Numbered from the stretch's first letter, positions 1 to 9,085 are shown. The stretch is 64,000 bases of DNA from Bacillota bacterium (GCA_023398375.1 JAEWSH010000133.1:62001-126000), one strand, 5' to 3'. Notes: generated by a model from the letters alone, not told the origin. Numbers and translations are program-made.

Positions 1-597
1 CTAACAATTTTTATTATTTATTATGTAGCTGGCGAAAAGGGTTCTACACAGAGTCTTGCAAGCCCGACAATTCCCAATATAAATATACCTGGACTCGAAA
101 ATATACCTGTGTTAGGAGCTATTCTGTCAGGACATAATCTACTTACATATGTGGCTATTATTCTAACATTTGTATTGGCATTTATATTTTATAGAACTCC
201 ACTGGGATTACGTATTCGGAGTGTAGGAGAAAACCCACAGGCAGCAGCTTCTGTTGGAATAAAAGTTATGAAATATAAGTACATTACTTTGACAATAGCG
301 GGTACACTTGCAGGACTTGGCGGTGCTTTTATGTCAATGGGGTATGTATCATTTTTTTCTAAAGAAATGATAGCAGGTCGTGGATTTATTGGTATGGCTG
401 CAGAAGCAATGGGGCAAGGTAATCCATTTGGAATTTTTGCTTCTTCTTGTTTATTTGGTTTGGCTGATTCATTGGCAACTCGATTACAAATGTTGAATTT
501 TCCAGCGCAGCTGATACAGACAATTCCATATATTATTACAATCATAGCGATTTCTGTGTACTCCTACAAGAAACGCCGTTTATTAAGAAAATCATAG
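1..597 (+). CDS. ABC transporter permease, nucleoside/simple-sugar type (5' end cut)
   Basis: C-terminal 198 residues of an integral-membrane permease; the frame is open from base 1, so the N-terminus lies outside the window. Several hydrophobic segments surround the signature GLRIRSVGENPQAAASVGI (about residues 66-84 of the visible part), which is typical of the RbsC/YufQ branch of BPD_transp_2 permeases that import nucleosides or simple sugars in BMP-lipoprotein systems. The stop is 13 bases before an ADP-ribosylglycohydrolase, which is followed by a PfkB kinase, so nucleoside or ribose-containing substrates are likely. Family is secure from the motif; substrate is inferred from neighbours. 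Confidence 0.85.
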   Translation, partial: LTIFIIYYVAGEKGSTQSLASPTIPNINIPGLENIPVLGAILSGHNLLTYVAIILTFVLAFIFYRTPLGLRIRSVGENPQAAASVGIKVMKYKYITLTIAGTLAGLGGAFMSMGYVSFFSKEMIAGRGFIGMAAEAMGQGNPFGIFASSCLFGLADSLATRLQMLNFPAQLIQTIPYIITIIAISVYSYKKRRLLRKS

Positions 598-610
598 GGG
601 GATATTATAT

Positions 611-2011
611 ATGAATGCCGGAGAAAGAGAACTTCAATGGATAAGGACAGCACAACCTCCGTGTGTGGAAAACAGCTGTGAGGATAATTGGTTAAGATAT
701 GTTGAAAATGGGCAGATGGCAGATGAAAAATTATTTAAGGATTGGATCAGTGCCGTACCAGGTTCACTGGCACCTTGTCACCTAGTGATTGCAGCGATTC
801 AATGCATGAGGAATAAAGGTTATGATGTCCGTGAGGCAGAAAAATATATAGATGATGGATTAAGAGCTGCGGAAGAAAGAAATGGTGCGCTGCTTCAGGT
901 TATAACAGCAAAAATATATCATTTACTTAATATTGCGCCCAAAGATTTGTCATCAGCTTACTGGAAGTATAAACAATATGCTACATGGGAAGAGGTTGAA
1001 ATGGATTGTTATTTCCCAGAGTATACTGTTGAGATTTCTGAAAAGGAATTGGAAGAATGTGTTCAAGCAGGCTGGTATGGACAGTTGATTGGAGGGGCAT
1101 TAGGAACTCAATTGGAAGGATATACAGCAGAAAATATAAAAAAGACATTTGGAAATGTGACAGGATATTTAAGAGAACCTGAGACCTATAATGATGATAT
1201 TACATATGAGTTGGCATTTCTGGCAGCATTTTTTGAAGAAGGCTATTGTGTTACTTCCGAGAAAATTGCTGAAAAGTGGTTGGAACTTATTGAAGATGGT
1301 TATTCAGCGGAAGAAATTGCGCTTAGAAATCTTCGAAATGGGTTAATTCCGCCGGAAAGTGGTACTTATGGAAATTATTATTCAGATTGGATCGGTGCAC
1401 AAATGCGGACAGCTATTCATGGTATGGTTGCACCGGGAAACCCTAAATTGGCGGCTATGATGGCAGCGAAGGACAGTATTATTTCTCATTCGAATAGTGG
1501 AATGATAGGTGGAATATTTAATGCTATACTTGTTTCATTAAGCTATGTTGAAAAAGAAATGAAGACATTAGTAATTAATACAATTGAATGTTTACCAAAA
1601 GAAAGTGAATTTTATTCAATTGTTAAGTATGCATTAGAGGTATGTAAAATAAACCCAGAATGGGAAAGTGCCTGGAAATTATGTGAGGAAAAGTTGAGAG
1701 ATTATAACTGGATTCATACATATCCAAATGCCGCGGCTGAAATTATTGCATTGTGGTATGGTGATAATGACTTCAATAAAACAGCTAATATTATAGCAAT
1801 GTTAGGGCAAGATGTTGATTGCACAGCAGCACCAGTGCTTAACGTATTAGGTGTGGCATATGGGATGTCACAGATAGATGAACATTGGATAAAACCTCTG
1901 GGAACAGAAATCTTAACTGTAATGCGAAAATATAAAAAATTTCAATTCTCTGAATTATGTGCAGTTACATTAAAAAGTATTCGAAATGCAGCTGAATATA
2001 AACCTAAATAA
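611..2011 (+). CDS. ADP-ribosylglycohydrolase family protein
   Basis: 466 residues. The C-terminal two thirds has the family landmarks: GGALGTQLEG near residue 161, a DDITYELA segment near 194 (position of the first metal-binding acids), SHSNSGMIGG near 293 and DVDCTAAPVLNVLG near 401 (second metal-binding acids). Members hydrolyse N- or O-glycosidic bonds of ADP-ribose or related nucleosides with two Mg ions. The roughly 140 N-terminal residues before this are not recognised. A GGGG-rich ribosome site precedes the ATG. It sits between a nucleoside-type permease and a PfkB kinase, so a catabolic role cleaving an imported ribosyl compound, with the kinase acting on the product, is the best inference. 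No signal peptide, so cytoplasmic. Confidence 0.85.
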   Translation: MNAGERELQWIRTAQPPCVENSCEDNWLRYVENGQMADEKLFKDWISAVPGSLAPCHLVIAAIQCMRNKGYDVREAEKYIDDGLRAAEERNGALLQVITAKIYHLLNIAPKDLSSAYWKYKQYATWEEVEMDCYFPEYTVEISEKELEECVQAGWYGQLIGGALGTQLEGYTAENIKKTFGNVTGYLREPETYNDDITYELAFLAAFFEEGYCVTSEKIAEKWLELIEDGYSAEEIALRNLRNGLIPPESGTYGNYYSDWIGAQMRTAIHGMVAPGNPKLAAMMAAKDSIISHSNSGMIGGIFNAILVSLSYVEKEMKTLVINTIECLPKESEFYSIVKYALEVCKINPEWESAWKLCEEKLRDYNWIHTYPNAAAEIIALWYGDNDFNKTANIIAMLGQDVDCTAAPVLNVLGVAYGMSQIDEHWIKPLGTEILTVMRKYKKFQFSELCAVTLKSIRNAAEYKPK

Positions 2012-2031
2012 ATGAAAGAAAGAAGAATAAG

Positions 2032-2910
2032 ATGAAAGTATTAAATTATGGTTCACTCAATATGGACTATGTATATACGGTTGAACATATAGTAGTTGAA
2101 GGGGAGACATTATCATCTTTAAATCTGGAACTATTCTGCGGTGGAAAGGGATTAAATCAATCAATAGCTTTAGCAAGAGCTGGAGTTTCCGTATATCATG
2201 CAGGAATGATCGGAGAGGATGGACAGGCACTTTTAGATATTTGTAAAGAAGGAAAAGTGGATACAAGATTTATCAAACAAATAGAAGGAAAAAGCGGTCA
2301 TACAATTATTCAGGTCGACAGAAATGGCCAGAATAGTATTATACTCTTTGGCGGAAGTAATCAAAGCCAGACAAAAGAGCATATTGATGAAGTAATAAGT
2401 TTTTTTGATCATGGAGATGTTCTTCTTTTGCAAAATGAAGTAAATTTTCTGGATTATATTATTGAAAAAGCATTTGAACGAGGCATGCAGATTATTTTAA
2501 ACCCATCTCCATTTAATGAGAAAGTACAAATGTGTGATTTGAAAAAAGTATCACTTTTTTTGCTTAATGAAATTGAAGGATCTCAAATAACAAGTAAGTG
2601 GGAACCGGAAGAAATATTAAAGGAAATGTTAATGATGTATCCTAATGCAAAAATAGTGCTAACATTAGGTGGAGATGGAGCAATTTACAAAGATGCTGGT
2701 GTAATTTGCAGACAAGGAATTTTTAAAACTCAGGTAGTAGATACTACAGCAGCTGGTGATACCTTTACAGGATATTTTATTGCTTCTATGTTAGAAAATG
2801 GAAATGTTACGAATGCATTAAAGATTGCAGCAAAAGCGGCTTCTATTGCAGTATCAAAACATGGAGCGATTCCATCAATTCCTTTAAGAAAAGAAGTAGT
2901 GATAGAATAA
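2032..2910 (+). CDS. PfkB-family carbohydrate kinase (ribokinase-like)
   Basis: 292 residues, normal ribokinase length. The N-terminal substrate signature GGKGLNQSIALARAG (near 37-51) and the C-terminal PfkB signature DTTAAGDTFTGYF (near 238-250, containing the catalytic Asp and anion hole) are intact. Ribokinases transfer phosphate from ATP to a sugar or nucleoside hydroxyl in the cytoplasm. It is the third visible gene of the operon, 20 bases after the ADP-ribosylglycohydrolase, which suggests it phosphorylates ribose or a nucleoside released by that enzyme. Exact substrate cannot be read from the sequence. A strong terminator follows. Confidence 0.88.
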   Translation: MKVLNYGSLNMDYVYTVEHIVVEGETLSSLNLELFCGGKGLNQSIALARAGVSVYHAGMIGEDGQALLDICKEGKVDTRFIKQIEGKSGHTIIQVDRNGQNSIILFGGSNQSQTKEHIDEVISFFDHGDVLLLQNEVNFLDYIIEKAFERGMQIILNPSPFNEKVQMCDLKKVSLFLLNEIEGSQITSKWEPEEILKEMLMMYPNAKIVLTLGGDGAIYKDAGVICRQGIFKTQVVDTTAAGDTFTGYFIASMLENGNVTNALKIAAKAASIAVSKHGAIPSIPLRKEVVIE

Positions 2911-2948
2911 ATACTAATCCATATCTTTGTTATGAAGAGGAAATACAA

Positions 2949-3003
2949 ACAAAAACGTCAGATTTCAATTCGTCTTTAAGCTTGAATCTGACGTTTGTTT
3001 TTT
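2949..3003 (+). terminator. Rho-independent terminator after the nucleoside operon
   Basis: An imperfect stem (AACGTCAGAT with TTCAA, paired with TTGAATCTGACGTT) followed by a TTTGTTTTTTC run. It closes the operon ending at 2910, just before the promoter of the radical SAM gene. Confidence 0.8.
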
Positions 3004-3004
3004 C

Positions 3005-3060
3005 TTGACAAGCTAGCATTCACTAGCTATTATAGGAATAAGGCAAGCGTTTACTAGCAT
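3005..3060 (+). promoter_or_regulatory. Promoter with paired operator for the radical SAM-tetR operon
   Basis: TTGACA at 3005-3010 and TATTAT at 3028-3033 with a 17-base spacer. The spacer is a perfect inverted repeat, AGCTAG-N6-CTAGCT (3011-3028). A second copy of its core, GCAAGCGTTTACTAGC (3043-3058), matches 13 of 16 bases of 3012-3027 and lies 31 bp downstream, three helical turns away. This is the expected layout for a repressor site, most simply for the TetR protein encoded downstream. Confidence 0.7.
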
Positions 3061-3098
3061 ATAATTATCAGAAAAGATTACGAGAGAAGGATATAAGA

Positions 3099-4199
3099 AT
3101 GGAAGAATTCAATCTGGAGAACTATTTAAGCAATGGCGTAGAGAATATTGTAAAGGGTGCGTTAAAAGCATCTTTAAGCAATCCGAAGGAAAGTTTATTT
3201 ATGGCACAGTATGCTTTGGCCAGTAAATCTGCAAGAAAAAAGAGACAAAAAGCAGAAGAAATGGGAGAGCATATTCCGCCATTCCTAATTGCCAGCATTA
3301 CCAGTAAATGCAATTTACATTGTGCGGGCTGTTATGCGAGAAGCAATCATACCTGTCTGGATAAAGAAGCGGAGAATCAGCTGACAGATGAGGAATGGCT
3401 TAAGATATTCCATGAAGCTTTGAATATGGGAATTGGCTTTATCCTATTGGCTGGCGGAGAACCCCTTGTGCGCAAGGATATTATTACAGCAGCAGGAAAG
3501 ATCAAGGATATTCTGTTTCCAATATTTACGAATGGAACTATGATAGGAGACTCGTATATTGAATTATTTGAAAAGAATCGCAATCTGGTGCCGGTACTCA
3601 GTATAGAAGGAAATCGGGAAAAGACGGACGGAAGACGCGGTGGGGGAGTCTATCAGCAACTGATGCAGGCAATGGAACGATTGCAGAAAAATAAGATATT
3701 ATACGGGGCATCTGTTACGGTCACGAAGGAGAATCTTAAGGAAGTGACGTCTGAGGAGTTTCTGGAGTCCTTATATCAAAGTGGCTGTAAGGTAGTCTTT
3801 TACATAGAATATGTACCGGTCAATGCAGATATGAAAGGACTGGCGCCGGAAGATGAGGAAAGAGAATATTTGAAGGAAAAGTTATTACTGGTAAGGCAGA
3901 CTTATGAAGATATGCTGTTTGTATCATTTCCGGGGGATGAGAAATCATCGGGAGGATGTCTTGCGGCAGGGCGGGGCTTTTTCCATATTAATTCGCACGG
4001 AGGAGCAGAACCATGTCCATTTTCACCATATTCAGATTGTAGTGTTAAGGAGACTTCACTGCGGGAAGCACTTCGATCACCACTTTTTCGGAGGCTGCAG
4101 GAGAATGATATTTTGTTGGAAGAGCATGCAGGAGGCTGCGTACTGTTTGAAAGAGAAGATAAAGTGCAGGAATATCTGGCACAGGGATCAATTGGGTGA
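3099..4199 (+). CDS. Radical SAM protein with C-terminal Cys-rich extension
   Basis: 366 residues. The SAM-cluster motif CNLHCAGC gives Cys71, Cys75 and Cys78, and a GGEP-type SAM-binding motif (LLAGGEPLVR) follows near residue 118. The last 80 residues hold further cysteines (GGC, EPCPFSP, SDCS, GGCVLF), consistent with an auxiliary Fe-S cluster of the SPASM type. The substrate is unknown; such enzymes modify peptides, cofactors or proteins. It is preceded by the TTGACA promoter with a repeated palindrome and followed after 16 bases by a TetR regulator, so expression is probably induced by a small molecule. An overlapping open frame at 3904-4203 is a shadow. Confidence 0.85.
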   Translation: MEEFNLENYLSNGVENIVKGALKASLSNPKESLFMAQYALASKSARKKRQKAEEMGEHIPPFLIASITSKCNLHCAGCYARSNHTCLDKEAENQLTDEEWLKIFHEALNMGIGFILLAGGEPLVRKDIITAAGKIKDILFPIFTNGTMIGDSYIELFEKNRNLVPVLSIEGNREKTDGRRGGGVYQQLMQAMERLQKNKILYGASVTVTKENLKEVTSEEFLESLYQSGCKVVFYIEYVPVNADMKGLAPEDEEREYLKEKLLLVRQTYEDMLFVSFPGDEKSSGGCLAAGRGFFHINSHGGAEPCPFSPYSDCSVKETSLREALRSPLFRRLQENDILLEEHAGGCVLFEREDKVQEYLAQGSIG

Positions 4200-4215
4200 G
4201 TAGATAGGAGAAGCC

Positions 4216-4848
4216 ATGACGACAAAGGATAGAATCGTTGAAGAAGCGTTACATCTTTTTTCCGTAAGAGGATATGAAGGTGTCAGTGTAAAAGATATTG
4301 CTAATGCGGTAGGAATCAAGGATAGTTCTCTATATAAGCATTTCAATAGTAAAAAAGAGATATTTGAAACAATAGTATCTACGATGTCGGTTAAGATGAA
4401 TGCTATGACAGATGAATTTCAACTTCCTTATATTCCCAAACCTCAGAATGATAATAAAGTGACGGTTATGTCAGAAGATGAATTGGTTGAAATAAGCAAG
4501 CGTGCTTTTTTGTTTTATCTTAAGGATGGATTCGCATCCAGATTCAGAAGGATATTGAACTTAGAGCAATATCATAATTCTGAAATAGCAAAAATCTATC
4601 GAAAATTATTTATGGAAGACAGCATAGAGTACCAATCCTTATTATTTCAACAATTGATTCATGATGGAATATTTGCAGATCATGATCCGGAAGTCATGGC
4701 AGTGCATTTTTATGCGCCTATGTTTTTCTTGCTGAATCGGTATGATAATCAATTGGAGAAAGAGAATGAAGCATTGGCGATACTGGAAAAACATATAAGA
4801 GCCTTTTGGCATATTTATAGAAAACAGAACGTCTCAAAAACTTATTGA
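4216..4848 (+). CDS. TetR/AcrR family transcriptional regulator
   Basis: 210 residues. Residues 1-50 form a standard TetR DNA-binding domain (IVEEALHLFSVRGYEG, then VKDIANAVGIKDSSLYKHF as the helix-turn-helix). The C-terminal ligand domain is divergent, as usual. Start chosen at the ATG 7 bases after AGGAGAA. It is co-transcribed with the radical SAM gene and probably binds the palindromes at 3011-3028 and 3043-3058 to regulate both; that target is inferred from position and symmetry. Confidence 0.9.
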   Translation: MTTKDRIVEEALHLFSVRGYEGVSVKDIANAVGIKDSSLYKHFNSKKEIFETIVSTMSVKMNAMTDEFQLPYIPKPQNDNKVTVMSEDELVEISKRAFLFYLKDGFASRFRRILNLEQYHNSEIAKIYRKLFMEDSIEYQSLLFQQLIHDGIFADHDPEVMAVHFYAPMFFLLNRYDNQLEKENEALAILEKHIRAFWHIYRKQNVSKTY

Positions 4849-4857
4849 CACGTTCTG
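4825..4857. terminator. Inverted repeat between convergent tetR and LysM genes
   Basis: Perfect 8-bp arms CAGAACGT (4825-4832) and ACGTTCTG (4850-4857) around a 17-base loop spanning the tetR stop. There is no clear T run on the plus strand, so this is at best a weak bidirectional terminator between convergent genes. Confidence 0.4.
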
Positions 4858-4868
4858 AATAGAGATAT

Positions 4869-6176
4869 TTATAAATTAGTATTCAGGGGTAATGTTTTTA
4901 CTATCTCATATTGTGAATTAATAATTGTCCACATTTGAGAATAATATATCATAACATTCCAGATTCCACAGCCATTAAGGGCATATTCTTTAATTAATTT
5001 GATCTGTGCATCAATGCTTCTGGCATCAATGCTCCATACCATATGCTGAGTTGGGATGCCGGTGGTAATTTGATTATATAGAAAAAATGGTGTTTGGGAA
5101 ATTTCATCGAACTGTATGATAGCTCCTGCGCTATTAGCTAGATTTATGGCAGAATCTATTGTTAGGGATTGAGCAATTGATTCTGCAGGTATATAGGGTA
5201 ACTGCCAATCGTAACTAATAGTGGTAGTTCCCAGTATAATTTTATCAGACGATACCGTGGAAACTAGATAATCTATAAATGTTCTTATGATACTAATATT
5301 ACTAACTGGTGAAGGCGGTCCAAGATTAGTGCCCCAAACAAGTTGTATAAATATCATTCCATTTACAAACTCGCTTATCGTTGAATAATCGATCTGCTCA
5401 AATGATATTTCATTATTCGTATTTTCAATTTTTAGATTAAGTGTTATATAGAACAGATATCCTTCTTGTTGTAAACGGTCTGATACTTTTTTTATAAAGT
5501 TTTCATAAAGTGATTGGTTATTCGCATTGATATAATTAAAAATGATATTTAAACCGTAAAAGCCTTTCGCTTTCATGATACCAAGTACAGTATTAATATG
5601 ATTTTCCTGATATTCATCACTTAATAAGATATTATATGCAATTTCAATATTAGGTTCACCCTGAGTCGTTAATGTTGTTACCGTCAATAAAGGAATAACA
5701 TCATATTCTTTTGCTATTTGGATGATTTCTGAATCATCATCATATGTTTTTATTTCCCCTTTTTCTGTTGCAGTGTAATTAAAGATCGATAAATAAGTCA
5801 GGTTGGGCAAAACCTTAATAAGTGTTTCTTTTTTTATATATGGATATACAATACCATTTGTTGCAATAGTTCCGTTCGTGTCATAGCTTATTACGATTGT
5901 TTCTCCTGGATAAATATACCCTCTTTGAGAAAGAAACGGATTATTTCTTAGTAATTGCATGATCGTTACGTTGTAAGTACTTGCAATACTATTTAATGTA
6001 TCACCTTCTTGTACGGTATAGGACTGTTTCGGATACGAAATTACTATCGTCTGTCCTATCACTAAGTCATATGGATTATCTAATCCATTATCCTGAATTA
6101 ATTTATTCACGGCAACACTATACCTGTCTGCTATCGAATAAATGGTATCACCTTCTTGTACTACATAAATATCCAT
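4869..6176 (-). CDS. LysM-LysM protein with catalytically degenerate GH18-like domain
   Basis: 435 residues. Two LysM repeats (residues 3-47 and 52-96, each starting YxVQEGDT) precede a domain with the layout of the SleL/YaaH spore-cortex glycosidases. In active relatives the end of strand beta-4 reads G-V-N-x-D-F-E-Y, the last Glu being the proton donor. Here it is GFYGLNIIFNY (205-215): Ile212 replaces the Asp and Asn214 replaces the catalytic Glu. Hydrolysis by the family mechanism should therefore be lost, leaving a peptidoglycan- or glycan-binding protein. No signal peptide, as is usual for SleL-type coat proteins. Single gene, convergent with tetR. Family call is firm; loss of activity is inferred from the motif. 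Confidence 0.8.
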   Translation of the reverse strand: MDIYVVQEGDTIYSIADRYSVAVNKLIQDNGLDNPYDLVIGQTIVISYPKQSYTVQEGDTLNSIASTYNVTIMQLLRNNPFLSQRGYIYPGETIVISYDTNGTIATNGIVYPYIKKETLIKVLPNLTYLSIFNYTATEKGEIKTYDDDSEIIQIAKEYDVIPLLTVTTLTTQGEPNIEIAYNILLSDEYQENHINTVLGIMKAKGFYGLNIIFNYINANNQSLYENFIKKVSDRLQQEGYLFYITLNLKIENTNNEISFEQIDYSTISEFVNGMIFIQLVWGTNLGPPSPVSNISIIRTFIDYLVSTVSSDKIILGTTTISYDWQLPYIPAESIAQSLTIDSAINLANSAGAIIQFDEISQTPFFLYNQITTGIPTQHMVWSIDARSIDAQIKLIKEYALNGCGIWNVMIYYSQMWTIINSQYEIVKTLPLNTNL

Positions 6177-6513
6177 TCATTATCCTCGTGTTTCACTGTC
6201 ATAACAATATATGCATCCAAATGGGAAATAATTATATGTATGATGATATCAGTTTATACATAAATTTTTATTTAGAATATTAATAGTAGTAGCATAAAAT
6301 GACAACATCATCCATGTAAAAAAGTAATAAATGAGCGTTGCAACGCATGATGATGTTACTTTAAGTCGAAGTATGTGGAAATTAAAGTGTGGCACATTAC
6401 GTAGTATAATGGTATAATGTAAGCTATCGGGACGATGGAGATGTAATAGATTCTGCATTCTGTTATCAAGATACAGAATAACGGACAAATCGTGCGAAAT
6501 ATGAGGTAATGTA
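6177..6513. promoter_or_regulatory. Divergent intergenic region upstream of LysM gene and gdpP
   Basis: 337 bases without a gene. Two TATAAT boxes (6405-6410 and 6413-6418) lie about 100 bases before gdpP; no good -35 was found. A 9-bp inverted repeat AACATCATC (6304-6312) / GATGATGTT (6349-6357) encloses a perfect 12-bp palindrome GCGTTGCAACGC (6335-6346). Function unknown. Confidence 0.4.
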
Positions 6514-8559
6514 ATGAAAAAACGGATCAGGTTAAAGGGAAGGATAAAGATATACATACAAGCAAGTCTGTTTCTTGGAATATTGCTGGCATTGGTGAAT
6601 GCCCTTATATGCACGATTGATATCAGAGCAGGTTTATTGTTAGCGATATTCATTATATTTTATTTTATTATCATATGTATATTATTTTTTTATAACGGAC
6701 CTATTATTATGAATGAGTTGATCAGTTTTGCAACTCAGTATGGACAGATTCAGAGACGGTTATTACGTGACCTGGAGCTGCCGCATGCACTTTTAGATGA
6801 TTCCGGTAAAGTGATATGGACAAATAAAGCTTTTGAAATGGTGGTACATAAGGAAAAAGGATATAAAAAATCTATTACCTCTCTTTTCCCTGTAATATCA
6901 AAGGAGAAAATGCCAGGAGAACTTGATGAGACAGAGGTAGCGTTGGAATATGAAACGCGTAATTATGTGGCTAAACTGAAAAAAATATCTTTAAAGGAGA
7001 TGGCCCGGAACAGTGACATTATTGAAGCTGTCGATTATGACGGTTATCTGATTGCACTTTACCTATTTGATGAGACTGCATTAAAATTTGCATTACAGGA
7101 AAATGATGATCAGAGTCTTGCGGTTGGTCTTATTTATCTGGATAATTATGAAGAAGCGCTGGATAGTGTTGAAGAAGTAAGGCGTTCTCTCTTGATTGCT
7201 TTAATTGATAGAAAAGTAAATAAGTATATTGCATCAATTGATGGTATCATTAAAAAAACTGAGAAGGATAAATATCTTGTTGTTTTACGCAAGAAATCTT
7301 TACGGCAGTTACAGGAAGTGAGATTTGATCTGTTGGAAGATGTCAAGACGGTCAATATAGGAAATGAGATGTCTGTTACTCTGAGTATCGGCATTGGACT
7401 GGATGGTCTGACCTATTCACAAAATTATGAATTTGCAAGGACGTCTATCGACTTGGCGTTGGGACGCGGTGGCGATCAGGCGGTTGTTAAGACGCCGGAA
7501 TCGATCGTATACTATGGAGGAAAGAGTCAGCAGGTTGAAAAAAATACGCGTGTCAAAGCACGTGTCAAGGCTCATGCGCTGAAGGAGATTATTTCAGGCA
7601 AAGACAAAGTAATTGTAATGGGTCATAGACTGACAGATGTTGATAGCTTCGGTGCAGCCATTGGTGTGTATTGTATTGCAAGGGCCCTGGAGAGAAAAGC
7701 ACATATCGTTATAAATGAAGTATCTACATCCGTAAAGCCGTTACAGGAGCTATTTTTGAATCATTCTGATTATGAAGAGAATATGTTCTTGAACAGTCAG
7801 CAGGCAGTCGAGGTAGCCGGCAGCAATACGGTATTGGTCGTTGTTGATGTAAATAGGCCAACTATTACGGAATGTCCGGATTTGCTTCGTATCTGTAAAA
7901 CTATTGTAGTATTGGACCATCACAGGCAAGGTTCCGAGATGATAGAAAATGCGACATTATCCTATGTTGAGCCTTATGCGTCATCGGCATGCGAGATGGT
8001 AGCAGAGATACTGCAATATATAGGTGATGGCATTAAAATAAAGAGTAATGAAGCAGACTGCTTATATTCCGGAATCATTATTGATACAAATAATTTTGTA
8101 GCAAAAACAGGAGTCCGTACCTTTGAGGCAGCTGCATTTTTAAGAAGAAGCGGTGCAGACGTAACAAGAGTGCGCAAATTATTCCGTGAGGATGCAAATG
8201 AATATAAAGCAAAGGCAGAAGCGGTCAGGCATGCGGAGATTTATCGGAATGCTTATGCGATATCCGTCTGTCCGAGCGAGAATATAGAGAGCCCTACTAT
8301 TGTAGGAGCCCAGGCAGCAAATGAATTGCTGGATATTAAAGGCATTAAAGCAAGTTTTATATTTACGGAATATCAAGGGAAAGTATATATTAGTGCACGT
8401 TCTATAGATGAAGTCAATGTACAGATTATCATGGAACGTATTGGCGGTGGAGGTCATATGAACATAGCCGGGGCCCAACTGGAAGAAATGACAGCGATAC
8501 AGGCGATAGATATGATCAAGACTACATTGGATACCATGGCAGAGGAAGGCGAGTTATAG
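6514..8559 (+). CDS. gdpP: Cyclic-di-AMP phosphodiesterase GdpP (YybT family)
   Basis: 681 residues. Two N-terminal transmembrane segments (about 14-34 and 38-60), a PAS-like region, a degenerate GGDEF domain, then a DHH-DHHA1 phosphodiesterase: GHRLTDVDSFGAA near residue 370, VVLDHHRQ near 466, and GGGGHMNIAGAQ near 647. The enzyme hydrolyses c-di-AMP to pApA and sets levels of this messenger, which controls potassium and cell-wall homeostasis. It heads the gdpP-rplI-dnaB block, a conserved Firmicutes arrangement. The ATG at 6514 follows GAGGTAATGTA. Confidence 0.95.
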   Translation: MKKRIRLKGRIKIYIQASLFLGILLALVNALICTIDIRAGLLLAIFIIFYFIIICILFFYNGPIIMNELISFATQYGQIQRRLLRDLELPHALLDDSGKVIWTNKAFEMVVHKEKGYKKSITSLFPVISKEKMPGELDETEVALEYETRNYVAKLKKISLKEMARNSDIIEAVDYDGYLIALYLFDETALKFALQENDDQSLAVGLIYLDNYEEALDSVEEVRRSLLIALIDRKVNKYIASIDGIIKKTEKDKYLVVLRKKSLRQLQEVRFDLLEDVKTVNIGNEMSVTLSIGIGLDGLTYSQNYEFARTSIDLALGRGGDQAVVKTPESIVYYGGKSQQVEKNTRVKARVKAHALKEIISGKDKVIVMGHRLTDVDSFGAAIGVYCIARALERKAHIVINEVSTSVKPLQELFLNHSDYEENMFLNSQQAVEVAGSNTVLVVVDVNRPTITECPDLLRICKTIVVLDHHRQGSEMIENATLSYVEPYASSACEMVAEILQYIGDGIKIKSNEADCLYSGIIIDTNNFVAKTGVRTFEAAAFLRRSGADVTRVRKLFREDANEYKAKAEAVRHAEIYRNAYAISVCPSENIESPTIVGAQAANELLDIKGIKASFIFTEYQGKVYISARSIDEVNVQIIMERIGGGGHMNIAGAQLEEMTAIQAIDMIKTTLDTMAEEGEL

Positions 8560-8621
8560 TTATTACAATAGTAGCAGGATTGGTATCTTACTATATAAAT
8601 AGACTGCAGATAGGAGTTATT

Positions 8622-9071
8622 ATGAAAGTTATTTTATTACAGGATGTAAAAGCTTTAGGGAAAAAAGGCGAAACAGTCGAGATTAATGATGGTTATGCAC
8701 GTAATTATGTGATTCCAAAAAAACTTGGATTAGAGGCGAACTCCAAAAATCTGAATGATCTGAAGCTTCAAAGGGCAAATGAGGAAAAGGTTGCTCAGGA
8801 AATTCTGGAAGAAGCACAGGAATTTGCTAAAAAGATTGAACAGACATCAGTTGTTGTAAAGATGAAAACAGGAGAAAAGGGAAAGACATTCGGTACTATT
8901 TCCTCTAAAGAAATAGCAAAAGCAGCTTTGGAACAACAAAATATGGAAATTGATAAAAAGAAGATTCAGGTGCCTGAACCGATCAAGAATCTTGGTGTAT
9001 ATGAAGTGACAGTGAAGCTTCATCCGAAGGTTAGTGCTAAACTGAAAGTGAAGGTTGAAGAAGAAAAATAA
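8622..9071 (+). CDS. rplI: 50S ribosomal protein L9
   Basis: 149 residues from the ATG at 8622, which follows a TAGGAG ribosome site and gives the canonical MKVILLQDVKALGKKGE start; an in-frame ATG 42 bases upstream would add a non-conserved extension. The N-terminal L9 signature (KKGETVEINDGYARNYVIP) is followed by the long connecting helix and the C-terminal RNA-binding domain. Structural protein of the large ribosomal subunit, lying between gdpP and dnaB. Confidence 0.96.
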   Translation: MKVILLQDVKALGKKGETVEINDGYARNYVIPKKLGLEANSKNLNDLKLQRANEEKVAQEILEEAQEFAKKIEQTSVVVKMKTGEKGKTFGTISSKEIAKAALEQQNMEIDKKKIQVPEPIKNLGVYEVTVKLHPKVSAKLKVKVEEEK

Positions 9072-9085
9072 TCCGGGGGTCTCAC

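Noticed and set aside
3904..4203. 99-codon plus-strand frame inside the radical SAM gene
   Set aside because: It lies wholly within a gene with clear motifs in another frame and has no recognisable protein features.
4825..4857. Strong terminator after tetR
   Set aside because: The 8-bp stem is perfect, but the loop is long and no T run follows on the plus strand; listed only at low confidence.
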